Shown: positions 9,664 to 19,120 of the stretch, one piece after another
Position numbering within the stretch: the stretch's first letter is position 1
How the letters are laid out: the number at the start of each line of letters is the position of its first letter
Assembly: GCF_963676485.1 (NCBI RefSeq)
Contig: NZ_OY781114.1
Location: forward strand, 4,046,501-4,110,500
Length of the DNA stretch: 64,000 bases
Direction of reading: 5' to 3'
From: an uncultured Cohaesibacter sp.
GTDB taxonomy: Bacteria > Pseudomonadota > Alphaproteobacteria > Rhizobiales > Cohaesibacteraceae
Program-made: the position numbers and the translations under genes
Notes under the pieces: generated by a model
The model's input: the letters and a program-made list of their open reading frames with translations, nothing else
Database searches by the model: none
What the model was told of the DNA's origin: nothing

Positions 9664-10872
9664 ATGTCCAAGACTTCATCCGTTGGCTCCTCCGCGCAAG
9701 GCCATGAAGGCGCACCGAAAACCATTTCTGTGCTGGGGGCGAGCGGATCAGTTGGGGATTCTGCTCTCGATATCATTGCCGGCTCGCCTGATCGTTATCG
9801 TGTCAATGCGCTGACAGCCAACCGCAATGTTGACAAGCTTGCCCGTGCCGCCATCAAGGCCGGAGCTCGGTTTGCTGTTGTTGCTGATGAAGGTTTTTAT
9901 GCCGATCTGAAGGATGCCTTGTCTGGTCACGACATCGAAGTTGGCGCAGGCCAGAGCGCCGTTGAGGAAGCTGCGGGCCGTCCGGCGGATATTGTTATCG
10001 GAGCCATCGTTGGCGCGGCAGGCATCTGCCCCACAATGGCGGCTCTGCAAGCGGGTAATCAGGTTGCTTTGGCCAATAAGGAAGCTCTGGTATGCGCTGG
10101 CGATCTGGTGATGGCGCAAGCTGAACGATTGGGTAAGCCGATTCTGCCGGTCGATTCAGAGCATAGCGCCGTGTTTCAGGTCTATGAGCGCGCTAACCGC
10201 GAAGAAATTGCCAAGATCGTGCTGACCGCTTCGGGCGGACCTTTTCGGACCTGGGATAAGGATGCCATTGCCAATGCGTCGATTGAGCAGGCTTTGGCCC
10301 ATCCCAATTTCTCGATGGGCAATAAGATCACGATAGACAGTGCGTCGATGATGAATAAGGGGCTGGAATTGATCGAAGCTCATCATCTTTATGGCGTGTC
10401 TGCGGACAAACTGAAGGTCGTTGTGCATCCCCAACAGATCATTCATGGCATGGTGGCCTATAGCGACGGCTCTTTGTTGGCGCAGCTTGGGGCGCCTGAC
10501 ATGCGCATCCCCGTTGCGCATTGCCTCGCATGGCCAGAGCGGGCGCCTGCCAAGACGGACCGTATCTCTCTGGTTGAGATTGGGCAATTCACCTTTGAAG
10601 CCCCTGACTATGAACGCTTTCCCTGCTTGCGTCTTGCCAAAGAGGCGCTCGAAAGAGGGGATAGCCTGCCCAATATCCTGAATGCCGCAAACGAGATCGC
10701 TGTGGCGGCTTTTCTTGCCGGAGATATCGCGTTTGGCGGCATTGCCGAGCTTGTCGAAAAGGTCATGGCGGACTTTGTCCGGCGGGGTGAGGTTGGTGCT
10801 GCGCGTGACGTCAATGACGTGCTGGCGCTCGATCATGCGGCCCGGGGTGTTGCGCGGCAGATGTTGCGCTGA
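9664..10872 (+). CDS. dxr: 1-deoxy-D-xylulose 5-phosphate reductoisomerase
   Basis: It is the committed step of the non-mevalonate isoprenoid pathway, converting DXP to MEP with NADPH. The 402-residue protein shows the nucleotide-binding loop GASGSVGDSALDII (about residue 24), NKEALVCAG, the metal/substrate segment DSEHSAVFQ, SGGPFR and ASMMNKGLELIEAH. Its placement beside uppS links precursor supply to undecaprenyl synthesis. The ATG at 9664 follows a GTAGGTT spacer. Confidence 0.96.
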   Translation: MSKTSSVGSSAQGHEGAPKTISVLGASGSVGDSALDIIAGSPDRYRVNALTANRNVDKLARAAIKAGARFAVVADEGFYADLKDALSGHDIEVGAGQSAVEEAAGRPADIVIGAIVGAAGICPTMAALQAGNQVALANKEALVCAGDLVMAQAERLGKPILPVDSEHSAVFQVYERANREEIAKIVLTASGGPFRTWDKDAIANASIEQALAHPNFSMGNKITIDSASMMNKGLELIEAHHLYGVSADKLKVVVHPQQIIHGMVAYSDGSLLAQLGAPDMRIPVAHCLAWPERAPAKTDRISLVEIGQFTFEAPDYERFPCLRLAKEALERGDSLPNILNAANEIAVAAFLAGDIAFGGIAELVEKVMADFVRRGEVGAARDVNDVLALDHAARGVARQMLR

Positions 10873-10991
10873 TTGGTGCACTTTGCGTGTCGGCCGTGAG
10901 CCGACCTAGATTTTGCCTCAAGGCAAAGCTGTTTTGAAACGGATATTTCGTGTCTTCCCTATGGGACTATGCAAAAGACGGAGTCATTGTG

Positions 10992-11909
10992 ATGGTTGGT
11001 AAACCCGATAAAGCCTTGCTGGATTATGTTGCGCGCTTTTCCTATATCCCTGACCCGGATGCCAATGAGCCTCTGGAGGTCATCCGCGAGAAATCCACCG
11101 AAGTGCGCCGATCGCTTGTTGGGCGCCATAACGATAAAGTCACGATTATCGATACTGACTTCGGTCGACGGTTTACCCCTGAAACGATCAAGGGCGGACC
11201 ACGCAAGCTGATCCTCTATATTCATGGCGGAGGTTGGCGCAATTGCAATGTCATCACCCATTCAAGTGTTATGGCAGACATGGCTGTTCTTTCTGAGCGA
11301 GAAGTGTTTGGCCTCAGTTATCCGTTGGCGCCAGAACAAACGCATCCTGCGGCCATTGATGCAGTGTGCGCAAAGATCGAGAAGATTGCGGCTGAAGAGA
11401 AGTGCGAGATTGCCTTGGCCGGCGATAGCGCCGGAGCCAATCTGGCCTTGGCTGCAGCTCTGCGATTGCGAGACGAGAAGAAGCCTGTGCGCATTTTTGC
11501 GCTGCTTCTATATTATGGTTGCTACCGTCGCCTTTATGATACGCGTTCACATAATGCCTACGGCGATGGCAGCAACGGGCTTGCCACCGCATGGATGCGG
11601 GATTTGTGGAATTTCTATCTGCCGGATGATGTTGATCCTGCCTATGCGGATCTGAGTGAAGCCGAAATGTGGAATCTACCACCGGTCTATTTGTGCGAAG
11701 CAGAGTGCGATTGTCTGGCCGATGATAGCCGCTGGCTTGCGGGCAAGCTGATGGAAGCGGGTGTGAAGCACTATTACGATGTCTATGAAGGCGCCGTGCA
11801 TGGCTTTATTCATTTCAGCCAATATTATGACCCCAGCTATAAGGCGCTAGGGTCCGCAGGGCGGTTTCTTGTAATGCTTGATGACCAAGAGCGTATGCTT
11901 CAGCCATGA
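10992..11909 (+). CDS. Alpha/beta hydrolase (HSL/BD-FAE-like esterase)
   Basis: A serine hydrolase with an oxyanion HGGG motif (LYIHGGGWRNC) and nucleophile elbow GDSAGAN; a late His (GAVHGFIHFS) completes a plausible triad with an Asp near ECDCLADD. These are features of the hormone-sensitive-lipase / formamidase-like family; the substrate is unknown. The frame also opens at a GTG at 10950, but GGAG eight bases before the ATG at 10992 favours the latter (305 residues). It sits between dxr and rseP, where related genomes usually have no extra gene, so it looks like an insertion. Confidence 0.82.
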   Translation: MVGKPDKALLDYVARFSYIPDPDANEPLEVIREKSTEVRRSLVGRHNDKVTIIDTDFGRRFTPETIKGGPRKLILYIHGGGWRNCNVITHSSVMADMAVLSEREVFGLSYPLAPEQTHPAAIDAVCAKIEKIAAEEKCEIALAGDSAGANLALAAALRLRDEKKPVRIFALLLYYGCYRRLYDTRSHNAYGDGSNGLATAWMRDLWNFYLPDDVDPAYADLSEAEMWNLPPVYLCEAECDCLADDSRWLAGKLMEAGVKHYYDVYEGAVHGFIHFSQYYDPSYKALGSAGRFLVMLDDQERMLQP

Positions 11910-12021
11910 TAGTGAGAGACAGGTCTAGGCAGACCTGTTGATCTCTCCATATTTTCACCCTATTTAAGCCTTCTTTAGAAGATCACCGCTACGCTAGCGC
12001 CCAGGAAATGTGGAGACTTTA

Positions 12022-13170
12022 ATGGAAATCTTTCAGAGCATCTTTTCTGCCGGTACAGGCTTGCTCGGCTATGTCATTCCTGCGCTTTTCGTGCTTATGA
12101 TTGTCGTGTTCTTTCATGAGCTTGGCCACTTCATGGTGGCCCGTTGGTGTGGCGTTACCATCAGCGAGTTCTCAATTGGCTTTGGTAAAGAGCTGTTCGG
12201 TTTTTATGACAAGCACGGCACCCGCTGGAAGATTTCGGCGATCCCTTTGGGGGGATTCGTGAAATTTCTTGGTGACGAAAATGCGGCAAGCGTGCCGGAT
12301 CAAGAGGCTATGGAGAATGGTGGCCAGGATGACAGGGAAGGCTCCCTGCATTCCAAATCCTTGTGGGCGCGGGCAGCCATCGTGGCGGCCGGGCCTTTCG
12401 CCAATTTCCTGCTCTCCATCGTTATCTTCGGAATGCTGCTGTTTCTTTATGGCAAACCCATTACCCCGGCGCGGGTGGATTCCATCGTACCGGAAAGCGC
12501 CGCGGCGGAAGCCGGGTTTGAAGTCGGCGATATCATGCTGTCCATTGATGGACAGAAGATCAAGTCTTTCGCTGATGTGCAGGGCATTGTGGCCATGAGC
12601 TCCGGTGACGCGCTCGATATTGTGGTTGATCGGAACGGGGAACGTGTTTCCCTGATGACGACACCGAGACGCACCGAAGTGACCGATCAATTTGGCAACA
12701 AGCAGAAAATCGGCGTTCTGGGTATCCGTCACGAAGCGCGCGCAGAAGATGTTGTGCGCAAGGAATATGGTCCCTTGCAGGCTGCCTGGGGTGGTGTCAC
12801 CGAGACCTATTCAATTATTGATCGCACGCTTGGCTATGTCGGGCGGATCTTTGTTGGCAAGGAAGATGCAGACCAGTTGGGCGGTCCGATCCGCGTTGCG
12901 CAGGTTTCCGGACAGGTGGCAACCTTGGGAATCGTCGCCTTGTTCAATCTTGCCGCGATCCTTTCGGTCAGCATCGGATTGCTCAATTTGTTCCCGATCC
13001 CGATGTTGGACGGGGGGCATCTTGTCTACTATGCGCTGGAAGGTATTCGGGGCAAGCCACTGTCGCCAAAAAGTCAGGAGCTTGGGTTCCGTATCGGGCT
13101 GGCGCTGGTCTTCTCATTGATGATATTTGCCACCTTCAATGACATCACTCATATCTTCCTGTCGAATTAG
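12022..13170 (+). CDS. rseP: Site-2 intramembrane metalloprotease RseP
   Basis: An inner-membrane zinc protease that cleaves anti-sigma factors within the membrane. The zinc motif HELGHF lies in the first transmembrane segment, one PDZ domain follows (about residues 150-235, SIVPESAAAEAGFEVGDI), and the C-terminal NLFPIPMLDGGHL motif supplies the third ligand. The ATG at 12022 has GGAG ten bases upstream; the in-frame GTG at 12010 has no good ribosome site. The 382-residue length is normal. bamA follows after 200 bases, linking envelope stress to outer-membrane assembly. Confidence 0.95.
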   Translation: MEIFQSIFSAGTGLLGYVIPALFVLMIVVFFHELGHFMVARWCGVTISEFSIGFGKELFGFYDKHGTRWKISAIPLGGFVKFLGDENAASVPDQEAMENGGQDDREGSLHSKSLWARAAIVAAGPFANFLLSIVIFGMLLFLYGKPITPARVDSIVPESAAAEAGFEVGDIMLSIDGQKIKSFADVQGIVAMSSGDALDIVVDRNGERVSLMTTPRRTEVTDQFGNKQKIGVLGIRHEARAEDVVRKEYGPLQAAWGGVTETYSIIDRTLGYVGRIFVGKEDADQLGGPIRVAQVSGQVATLGIVALFNLAAILSVSIGLLNLFPIPMLDGGHLVYYALEGIRGKPLSPKSQELGFRIGLALVFSLMIFATFNDITHIFLSN

Positions 13171-13389
13171 GAATGTAGATAGTTTTCCTCGGGAAAAATA
13201 ATTATAGTGATTTTCGCAGAAATTTGTGGCTTATGGGCAACTGAATGTTATCTTTATTGAAGTTAGGTGTGATCGGGGGTTGATCCTTAAACGATTCAAG
13301 GTAAAACCTTCTTAGGCATAAAGATTCCATTTCATGGGCAGTTTGTGTCCAGATCGAATTTGATGATTTAGAAAAGAGTGTTGGGGCTG

Positions 13390-15711
13390 ATGAAGAAAAT
13401 TAAGACCATCGCATGGAAAGCGGCACTAGCAACCGTTATGTGTGCGGGAGCGCAGCTCGGTCCTGTAGATATTTTTGCAATCAGTCCGGCCTTTGCACAA
13501 ACGGTCAGTCAAGTCGTTGTAAGAGGCAATGCGCGCGTATCGGATGACACCATCCGGTCTTACGTCGTGATCAAGCCGGGGCAACGATCCAGCGCTTATG
13601 ACATTGATGAATCGCTTAAAGCACTCTATCAGACAGGCCTTTTCAAAGACGTCGATATTCGCATGAGTGGTTCTTCGCTGGTTGTTGATGTCACGGAAAA
13701 TGCGGTGATCAACCGCATTTCCTTTGAAGGCAACAAGCGCGTTAAAGACAAACAGCTAGAAACTGTCGTGACCTCCAAGAGCCGCGGCATTCTTAGCGAG
13801 AACCGTATTCAGACAGACGTTCAGCGTATTCTGGAAGCATATCGTCGCGCTGGGCGCTTTGGCGCTCGTGTCGAGCCCAAGGTTATTGATTTGGGGCGCA
13901 ATCGCGCAGACCTTGTGTTCGAGATCACCGAAGGCGCAAAGACCTCCGTTGCCAAGGTTTCCATTCTTGGCAACAAGGCTTTTGGCGACTCCCGTTTGCA
14001 GAATGTTCTGACGACAAAAGAATCCGGCTGGCTGAGCTGGTTGCTGACCGACGACGTTTACGATGCTGATCGCCTGGCTGCCGACGAAGAGCGCCTGCGT
14101 CAGTTTTATCTCAATCATGGTTATGCGGACTTCCGCGTTGTTTCCTCGGTTGCCGATTTGGACCGTGAGCGGAACAAATTCTTTGTGACCATCACCGTCG
14201 ACGAAGGCGAGCAGTATCGCATTGGTGACGTTGAAGTGGATAGCGCTGTTCCTGAAGTGGATGGTGAATCGCTGCGCAGTCAGGTTCATACTGATGCCGG
14301 TGATGTTTACAGCGTCGATGCTGTCTCCAAGTCTCTTGAAGACATGACAATCGAGATTTCCAAATCCGGTTATGCTTTCGCTCGTGTTACACCGCGCGCT
14401 GATCGCGACTATGAAAATAAGATCATCAATCTTGTTTATCAGGTTGATGAGGGCAATCGCGCTTATGTTGAGCGGATTAATATCCGTGGCAACACCCGTA
14501 CGCGCGATTATGTCATTCGCCGTGAATTCGATATGGCAGAAGGGGATGCATTCAATCGCGTCCTTCTTGATCGTGCCAAGCGGCGTCTGGACGCTCTGGG
14601 ATTCTTTGAAAAGGTCGCGATTACCACTTCTCCTGGCACAAGCGCTGACCGCGTTGTTCTCAATGTCGATGTGACCGAAAAGGGCACCGGCGCTGTTACC
14701 TTGGGTGGTGGTTATTCTACCAGCGATGGCTTCATTGCTGATGTGTCCGTGTCTGAAAAGAACTTCATGGGCCGTGGGCAGTATTTGAAAGTATCCGCTT
14801 CGGGCGGTGCTTCCAAGCAGTCTTACACATTGTCCTTCACCGAGCCATATTTCTTGGGTCGTCGGTTGGCAGCAGGCTTTGACCTGTTCCATTCAACCTA
14901 TGAAGACAATGACTATCGCGATTATGATTATAAGCGTGATGGTGGTACCATCCGGTTTGGTTTGCCGATCACTGAAGAGATCTCCTTCAATCCATACTAT
15001 ACGTTTGAACAGAAAGAGATTTCGAATTACTCCGCTTATAGTTCTCCAACGGCTTCTCCCGGCATTAAACAGGCTCAGGATGAAGGCGCGACCATCAAGT
15101 CTGCAATCGGTTATAGCTTGGTCTATAATTCGCTTGACAGCATGACGGCTCCTACCAGCGGTATCTATGGCAAGTTTAGTCAGGAATTCGCTGGTTTGGG
15201 TGGTGATGTTCGCTTCATCAAGTCGACCGTTGATGCCCGTTACTATCACGAGCTTTACCCTGCATGGAGCCTTGTTGGCATGTTGCGCGTTGGCGCTGGT
15301 CATATTCAGGGCTTTGGTGGCGATGACGTTCGTCTGCTTGACTCCTTCAGTCAGGGCGGTGAAACGATCCGTGGTTTTGCTTCTTATGGCTTCGGTCCGC
15401 GTGATGCGACTTCCGGTGAAGGTTTGGGCGGTAAGACCTACTTTAACGCAACTGCCGAAATGCAGTTCCCGCTGCCTTATCTGGACAGCGTCGGGTTGAG
15501 TGGGGCGGTCTTTGCTGATGCAGGAACGCTGTTTGGATCTGATGCAACTGGTTCCATCAAAGATGAACGCAGCATCCGCTCTTCCATTGGCGCTGGCGTC
15601 ATTTGGGCTAGCCCGTTCGGCAGACTGCGTCTTGACTATGGTTACGCTCTGACCAAAGAAGATTATGATGAAACGCAGATTATCCGCTTCGGCGCTGCGT
15701 CTTCCTTCTAA
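13390..15711 (+). CDS. bamA: Outer membrane protein assembly factor BamA
   Basis: The essential insertase for outer-membrane beta-barrels. It has a signal peptide (MKKIKTIAWKAALATVMCAG, cleavage near AFAQ), five POTRA domains (about residues 40-420; the repeated IRGN-type starts such as VVRGNARVSDDTI and INIRGNTRTRDYVI are visible), and a C-terminal 16-strand barrel containing the QGGETIRGF loop-6 (V/IRGF) motif. It ends in Phe, as barrel proteins do. An in-frame GTG at 13378 is possible, but the ATG at 13390 gives the cleaner signal peptide. A terminator follows at 15734-15767. Confidence 0.96.
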   Translation: MKKIKTIAWKAALATVMCAGAQLGPVDIFAISPAFAQTVSQVVVRGNARVSDDTIRSYVVIKPGQRSSAYDIDESLKALYQTGLFKDVDIRMSGSSLVVDVTENAVINRISFEGNKRVKDKQLETVVTSKSRGILSENRIQTDVQRILEAYRRAGRFGARVEPKVIDLGRNRADLVFEITEGAKTSVAKVSILGNKAFGDSRLQNVLTTKESGWLSWLLTDDVYDADRLAADEERLRQFYLNHGYADFRVVSSVADLDRERNKFFVTITVDEGEQYRIGDVEVDSAVPEVDGESLRSQVHTDAGDVYSVDAVSKSLEDMTIEISKSGYAFARVTPRADRDYENKIINLVYQVDEGNRAYVERINIRGNTRTRDYVIRREFDMAEGDAFNRVLLDRAKRRLDALGFFEKVAITTSPGTSADRVVLNVDVTEKGTGAVTLGGGYSTSDGFIADVSVSEKNFMGRGQYLKVSASGGASKQSYTLSFTEPYFLGRRLAAGFDLFHSTYEDNDYRDYDYKRDGGTIRFGLPITEEISFNPYYTFEQKEISNYSAYSSPTASPGIKQAQDEGATIKSAIGYSLVYNSLDSMTAPTSGIYGKFSQEFAGLGGDVRFIKSTVDARYYHELYPAWSLVGMLRVGAGHIQGFGGDDVRLLDSFSQGGETIRGFASYGFGPRDATSGEGLGGKTYFNATAEMQFPLPYLDSVGLSGAVFADAGTLFGSDATGSIKDERSIRSSIGAGVIWASPFGRLRLDYGYALTKEDYDETQIIRFGAASSF

Positions 15712-15733
15712 GACTGAATAGAAACACAGTATA

Positions 15734-15767
15734 AAGCCGCTGCTCTTATGGGCGGCGGCTTTTTTTT
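15734..15767 (+). terminator. Rho-independent terminator after bamA
   Basis: The inverted repeat AAGCCGCTGCTC / GGGCGGCGGCTT has a 4-base loop and runs directly into eight T residues. It lies in the short gap before lpxD, so lpxD may need its own promoter or read-through. Confidence 0.85.
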
Positions 15768-15777
15768 GAAAGCTACC

Positions 15778-16818
15778 ATGACCGACGCTGCTTTTTTTTC
15801 CAAAGTTGAAACCCTTTCCCTTGGCGCAATCGCAAAGCTGATTGGGGCTGAATTGCCTGACGGTGCCGATGGCGAAATGCAAATTTGCGATGTTGCCCCG
15901 ATCGACACAGCTGCCGAGGGGCATGTCACTTTTCTTGATAATCCCAAATATGTGGGACAGTTGGGAAAGACGACGGCAAGCGCTGTGATTTGCGCCAAGC
16001 GCTATCACGAGAGAGTGCCCGAAGGGGTTGTGGTGTTGGAGTCGAAAGATCCTTACAGAGCTTTCTCGGAAGTTTCAGCGGCTTTCTACCCGGAAGCTGC
16101 CGTGCCAATGGCCTATTTCGAAACGGACGGGGGCATTTCTCAGGCAGCGTATATCCATCCATCAGCCAAGGTTGAACCAGGTGTCTGTATCGAACCTGGC
16201 GTCAGCGTTGGGGCGAACGCCGAGATTGGGGCTGGCACCACAATTGGGGCTGGCGCCGTTGTCGGGCAGGGGGTTCGGGTTGGTCGCAATTGCCATATTG
16301 GCGCGAATTGTGTGCTGCAACATACGCTTGTCGGCGACAGTGTGATCATTCATCCGGGTGTTTGCAGTGGACAGGATGGCTTCGGCTTCTCCATGAGTGC
16401 GACCGGCCACCAAAAAGTGCCGCAAATCGGGCGTGTTATCATTCAGGATCGCGTTGAAATCGGTGCCAACAGCACGATCGATCGTGGAGCCAACCGCGAT
16501 ACCATCATCGGCGAAGGCACCAAGATCGACAATCAGGTCCAGATTGGGCACAATGTGGAAGTTGGTCGTCACTGTGTTCTTGTTTCACAGGTTGGCCTTT
16601 CCGGTTCTTCCAAACTTGAAGATTTTGTCGCCATTGGTGGACAAACCGGTGTTGCTGGTCATATCACCATTGGTATGGGGGCTCAAATTGCCGCTGTTAG
16701 TGTGGTTAAGGATGACGTACCGGCCGGTGGTCGCTATGGTGGCGTACCAGCAAAGCCGGTAAAACAGTGGTTCCGCGAAATGACGGCACTGAGCCGTCTC
16801 GCTGAGAAAAACAAATAG
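15778..16818 (+). CDS. lpxD: UDP-3-O-(3-hydroxyacyl)glucosamine N-acyltransferase
   Basis: The third step of lipid A synthesis: N-acylation of UDP-3-O-acylglucosamine from acyl-ACP. The 346-residue protein has an N-terminal uridine-binding domain (VTFLDNPKY) and a C-terminal left-handed beta-helix of hexapeptide repeats (ANAEIGAGTTIGAGAVVGQG), with the catalytic His region IGHNVEVGRHC. The start is the ATG at 15778, just after the bamA terminator; the open frame upstream runs through that hairpin and is rejected. Confidence 0.95.
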   Translation: MTDAAFFSKVETLSLGAIAKLIGAELPDGADGEMQICDVAPIDTAAEGHVTFLDNPKYVGQLGKTTASAVICAKRYHERVPEGVVVLESKDPYRAFSEVSAAFYPEAAVPMAYFETDGGISQAAYIHPSAKVEPGVCIEPGVSVGANAEIGAGTTIGAGAVVGQGVRVGRNCHIGANCVLQHTLVGDSVIIHPGVCSGQDGFGFSMSATGHQKVPQIGRVIIQDRVEIGANSTIDRGANRDTIIGEGTKIDNQVQIGHNVEVGRHCVLVSQVGLSGSSKLEDFVAIGGQTGVAGHITIGMGAQIAAVSVVKDDVPAGGRYGGVPAKPVKQWFREMTALSRLAEKNK

Positions 16819-16940
16819 TTTCACGATTACAAAGCGAGCCGATCTTTATCCATATCGGGTGGAGTGTCAGGATCAGAGCTCTCGCAGAGGTCTTTCATCT
16901 TGGGCAAAAGATCTCATAAGGTGTTGAAGGGAAATGAATC

Positions 16941-17408
16941 ATGAGTGAAAAACAGACCCTTGATAGTGCAGATATCATGCGCGTTCTGGAGCTGCTGCCG
17001 CATCGCTATCCGTTCTTGATGATTGATCGCATCATTGACATGGACGGTGACGACAGCTGTATTGGCGTGAAAAATGTCACCATCAATGAGCCACATTTTC
17101 AGGGGCATTTCCCTGTTCAGCCTGTTATGCCGGGTGTATTGATCATCGAAGCGATGGCCCAGACAGCTGGCGCGCTTTGTGTGAACAGCCGCAAAGATCT
17201 TGGCTCTCCCAGCCTTGTCTATTTCATGACGATCGAAAAGGCCAAATTCCGCAAGCCTGTCGTGCCGGGAGACGTTCTTCATATTCACGTCCAAAAGGTC
17301 AAGAACCGCGCCAATATCTGGAAATTTGCTTGTGTTGCCAAGGTAGATGACGCAAAAGTCGCTGAGGCAGAAGTGAGTGCGATGTTGATCGGAGAAGAAC
17401 AGAAATAA
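16941..17408 (+). CDS. fabZ: 3-hydroxyacyl-ACP dehydratase FabZ
   Basis: It dehydrates 3-hydroxyacyl-ACP in fatty-acid elongation, at the branch point with lipid A. The hot-dog fold is recognisable from [14 protein letters not shown], the catalytic His in [14 protein letters not shown] and the Glu in [11 protein letters not shown]. The 155-residue length is standard. Its stop overlaps the lpxA start by one base (TAATG), so the two are translationally coupled. Confidence 0.97.
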   Translation: MSEKQTLDSADIMRVLELLPHRYPFLMIDRIIDMDGDDSCIGVKNVTINEPHFQGHFPVQPVMPGVLIIEAMAQTAGALCVNSRKDLGSPSLVYFMTIEKAKFRKPVVPGDVLHIHVQKVKNRANIWKFACVAKVDDAKVAEAEVSAMLIGEEQK

Positions 17409-18205
17409 TGGCGAATATTCATCCAACCGCAATTGTTGCCGATGGTGCGCAACTCGCCGATGATATCGAAATCGGCCCTTATAGCGTCATCGGTGCGAAT
17501 GTTGTCATTGGAGAAGGTGGCAAGGTACATTCTCATGTGGTGATCGAAGGGAATACCAAGATCGGCAAGAATGTCGAGATTTTCCCCTTTGCATCGGTTG
17601 GAACCATTCCCCAGGATCTGAAGTTTGAAGGCGAGAATGTCGGCTGCGAGATTGGCGACAATGTCAATATTCGCGAATATGTGACCATCAATCCCGGGAC
17701 ACAGGGCGGTGGTGGCCTGACCAGGGTGGGCAACAATTGTCACCTTATGGTCGGCGCACACATTGCCCATGACTGCATGATCGGCAATGACGTCATTCTG
17801 GTGAACCATGCGACCATTGCTGGCCATTGCGAAATTGGTGATCATGCGATTGTCGCCGGGCTTTCGGCGGTTATCCAGTTCGCGCGCGTCGGTGAGCATG
17901 CCTTTGTGGGCGGCATGTCCGGTGTCGAGAATGATGTGATCCCGTTTGGTTCGGTTATCGGCAATCGGGCGCATTTGGGGGGCTTGAATATTGTCGGCCT
18001 CAAGCGCCGTGGATTCTCGCGCGATACCATCCATAATCTGCGCCATGCCTACCAGATGTTGTTCGATGCTGAGGGTACATTGACTGAGCGCGTGGACAAG
18101 GTGGCTGTTGCCTTTGGTGAAGACGAGAATGTCATGAAGATCGTGGACTTCATTCGCAAGGATTCCAAGAAGTCTCTTTGCACCCCACGCAGCAACAAGG
18201 ATTGA
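17408..18205 (+). CDS. lpxA: Acyl-ACP--UDP-N-acetylglucosamine O-acyltransferase
   Basis: The first step of lipid A synthesis. The 265-residue protein has a left-handed beta-helix of hexapeptide repeats starting IHPTAIVADGAQLADDIEIG, the catalytic His region AHIAHDCMIGND, and the C-terminal helical domain (LKRRGFSRDTIHNLRHAY). It is coupled to fabZ by a one-base overlap and followed by lpxI after 3 bases. Confidence 0.97.
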   Translation: MANIHPTAIVADGAQLADDIEIGPYSVIGANVVIGEGGKVHSHVVIEGNTKIGKNVEIFPFASVGTIPQDLKFEGENVGCEIGDNVNIREYVTINPGTQGGGGLTRVGNNCHLMVGAHIAHDCMIGNDVILVNHATIAGHCEIGDHAIVAGLSAVIQFARVGEHAFVGGMSGVENDVIPFGSVIGNRAHLGGLNIVGLKRRGFSRDTIHNLRHAYQMLFDAEGTLTERVDKVAVAFGEDENVMKIVDFIRKDSKKSLCTPRSNKD

Positions 18206-18208
18206 TCG

Positions 18209-19078
18209 ATGGTGTCTTGCGGTGATGGGCCGGTGGGCATCATCGCCGGCGGACAGGATCTTCCTTTTGAAGTGATCGATGCTCTGCAGGCAGCCGGGCG
18301 TCCGTATTTCATCTTCGGAATTGTCGGCGAAGCTGATGCGCGTATTGAGGACCATCCTCACCACTGGATCAAGTGGGGCGAAATCGGCCTGCTTTTCAAA
18401 CTCATAGAACAGAATGCCATCCTAGAGCTGCTATGCATTGGCTCTATTCGGTCGCGTCCGGATTTCAGCAATATACGTCTTGATCTTGGCGCCATGAAGG
18501 CTCTGCCTGCAATTTTGCGCATCATGGCGGCAGGTGGTGATGAAGGTGTGTTGCAAGGGGTGGCTGGCTTCTTTGAAAAGCGCGGGGTTCGGCTGGTTTC
18601 CGTGCCCGAAGTAGCGCCGAGGCTTGTCGTTGGCTCGGAGCTCAGTGTCGGCGCGAAAGCTGCTGAGACCAACAGGTGCGATATTGCTCTTGCCGCACGG
18701 GCTGCCGGTGTCATCGGCGCACTGGATGCCGGGCAAGGGGTTGTCGTTGCAGCAGGGCGCATTCTGGCAATGGAAGGGCCGGAAGGGACCGACCAGATGT
18801 TGACCCGCGTTGTGCAGATCCGCCAGGAGAAACGCGCGCGTTGGAATGAGGGCAAACAGGGTGTGCTGCTCAAGCGCGCAAGGCCCGGTCAGGACCTGCG
18901 TTTTGATATGCCCACCATTGGCCCCCGGACGATTGAGAATGCCCGGAAAGCGGGGCTGGCGGGTATTGTTTGTGCGCAAGGGGAAGTGCTCTGCGCCAAT
19001 CGGGAACAGAGCCTTGATGTGGCGCGCTCAACCGGACTTTTTCTCGTTTCTCGCAAGCTTGAAGACTTTTCTCTTTGA
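18209..19078 (+). CDS. lpxI: UDP-2,3-diacylglucosamine pyrophosphatase LpxI
   Basis: It hydrolyses UDP-2,3-diacylglucosamine to lipid X in alphaproteobacteria, replacing the unrelated LpxH. The family (formerly DUF1009) is recognised by GIIAGGQDLPFEVIDA at the N terminus and the C-terminal block DMPTIGPRTIENARKAGLAG. The ATG at 18209 begins three bases after the lpxA stop, and lpxB follows, so all soluble lipid A steps after LpxC are adjacent. Confidence 0.94.
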   Translation: MVSCGDGPVGIIAGGQDLPFEVIDALQAAGRPYFIFGIVGEADARIEDHPHHWIKWGEIGLLFKLIEQNAILELLCIGSIRSRPDFSNIRLDLGAMKALPAILRIMAAGGDEGVLQGVAGFFEKRGVRLVSVPEVAPRLVVGSELSVGAKAAETNRCDIALAARAAGVIGALDAGQGVVVAAGRILAMEGPEGTDQMLTRVVQIRQEKRARWNEGKQGVLLKRARPGQDLRFDMPTIGPRTIENARKAGLAGIVCAQGEVLCANREQSLDVARSTGLFLVSRKLEDFSL

Positions 19079-19120
19079 ATATTTGATCATCCGCATCAAA
19101 CGGCTTCCATGGAGTGCGTC

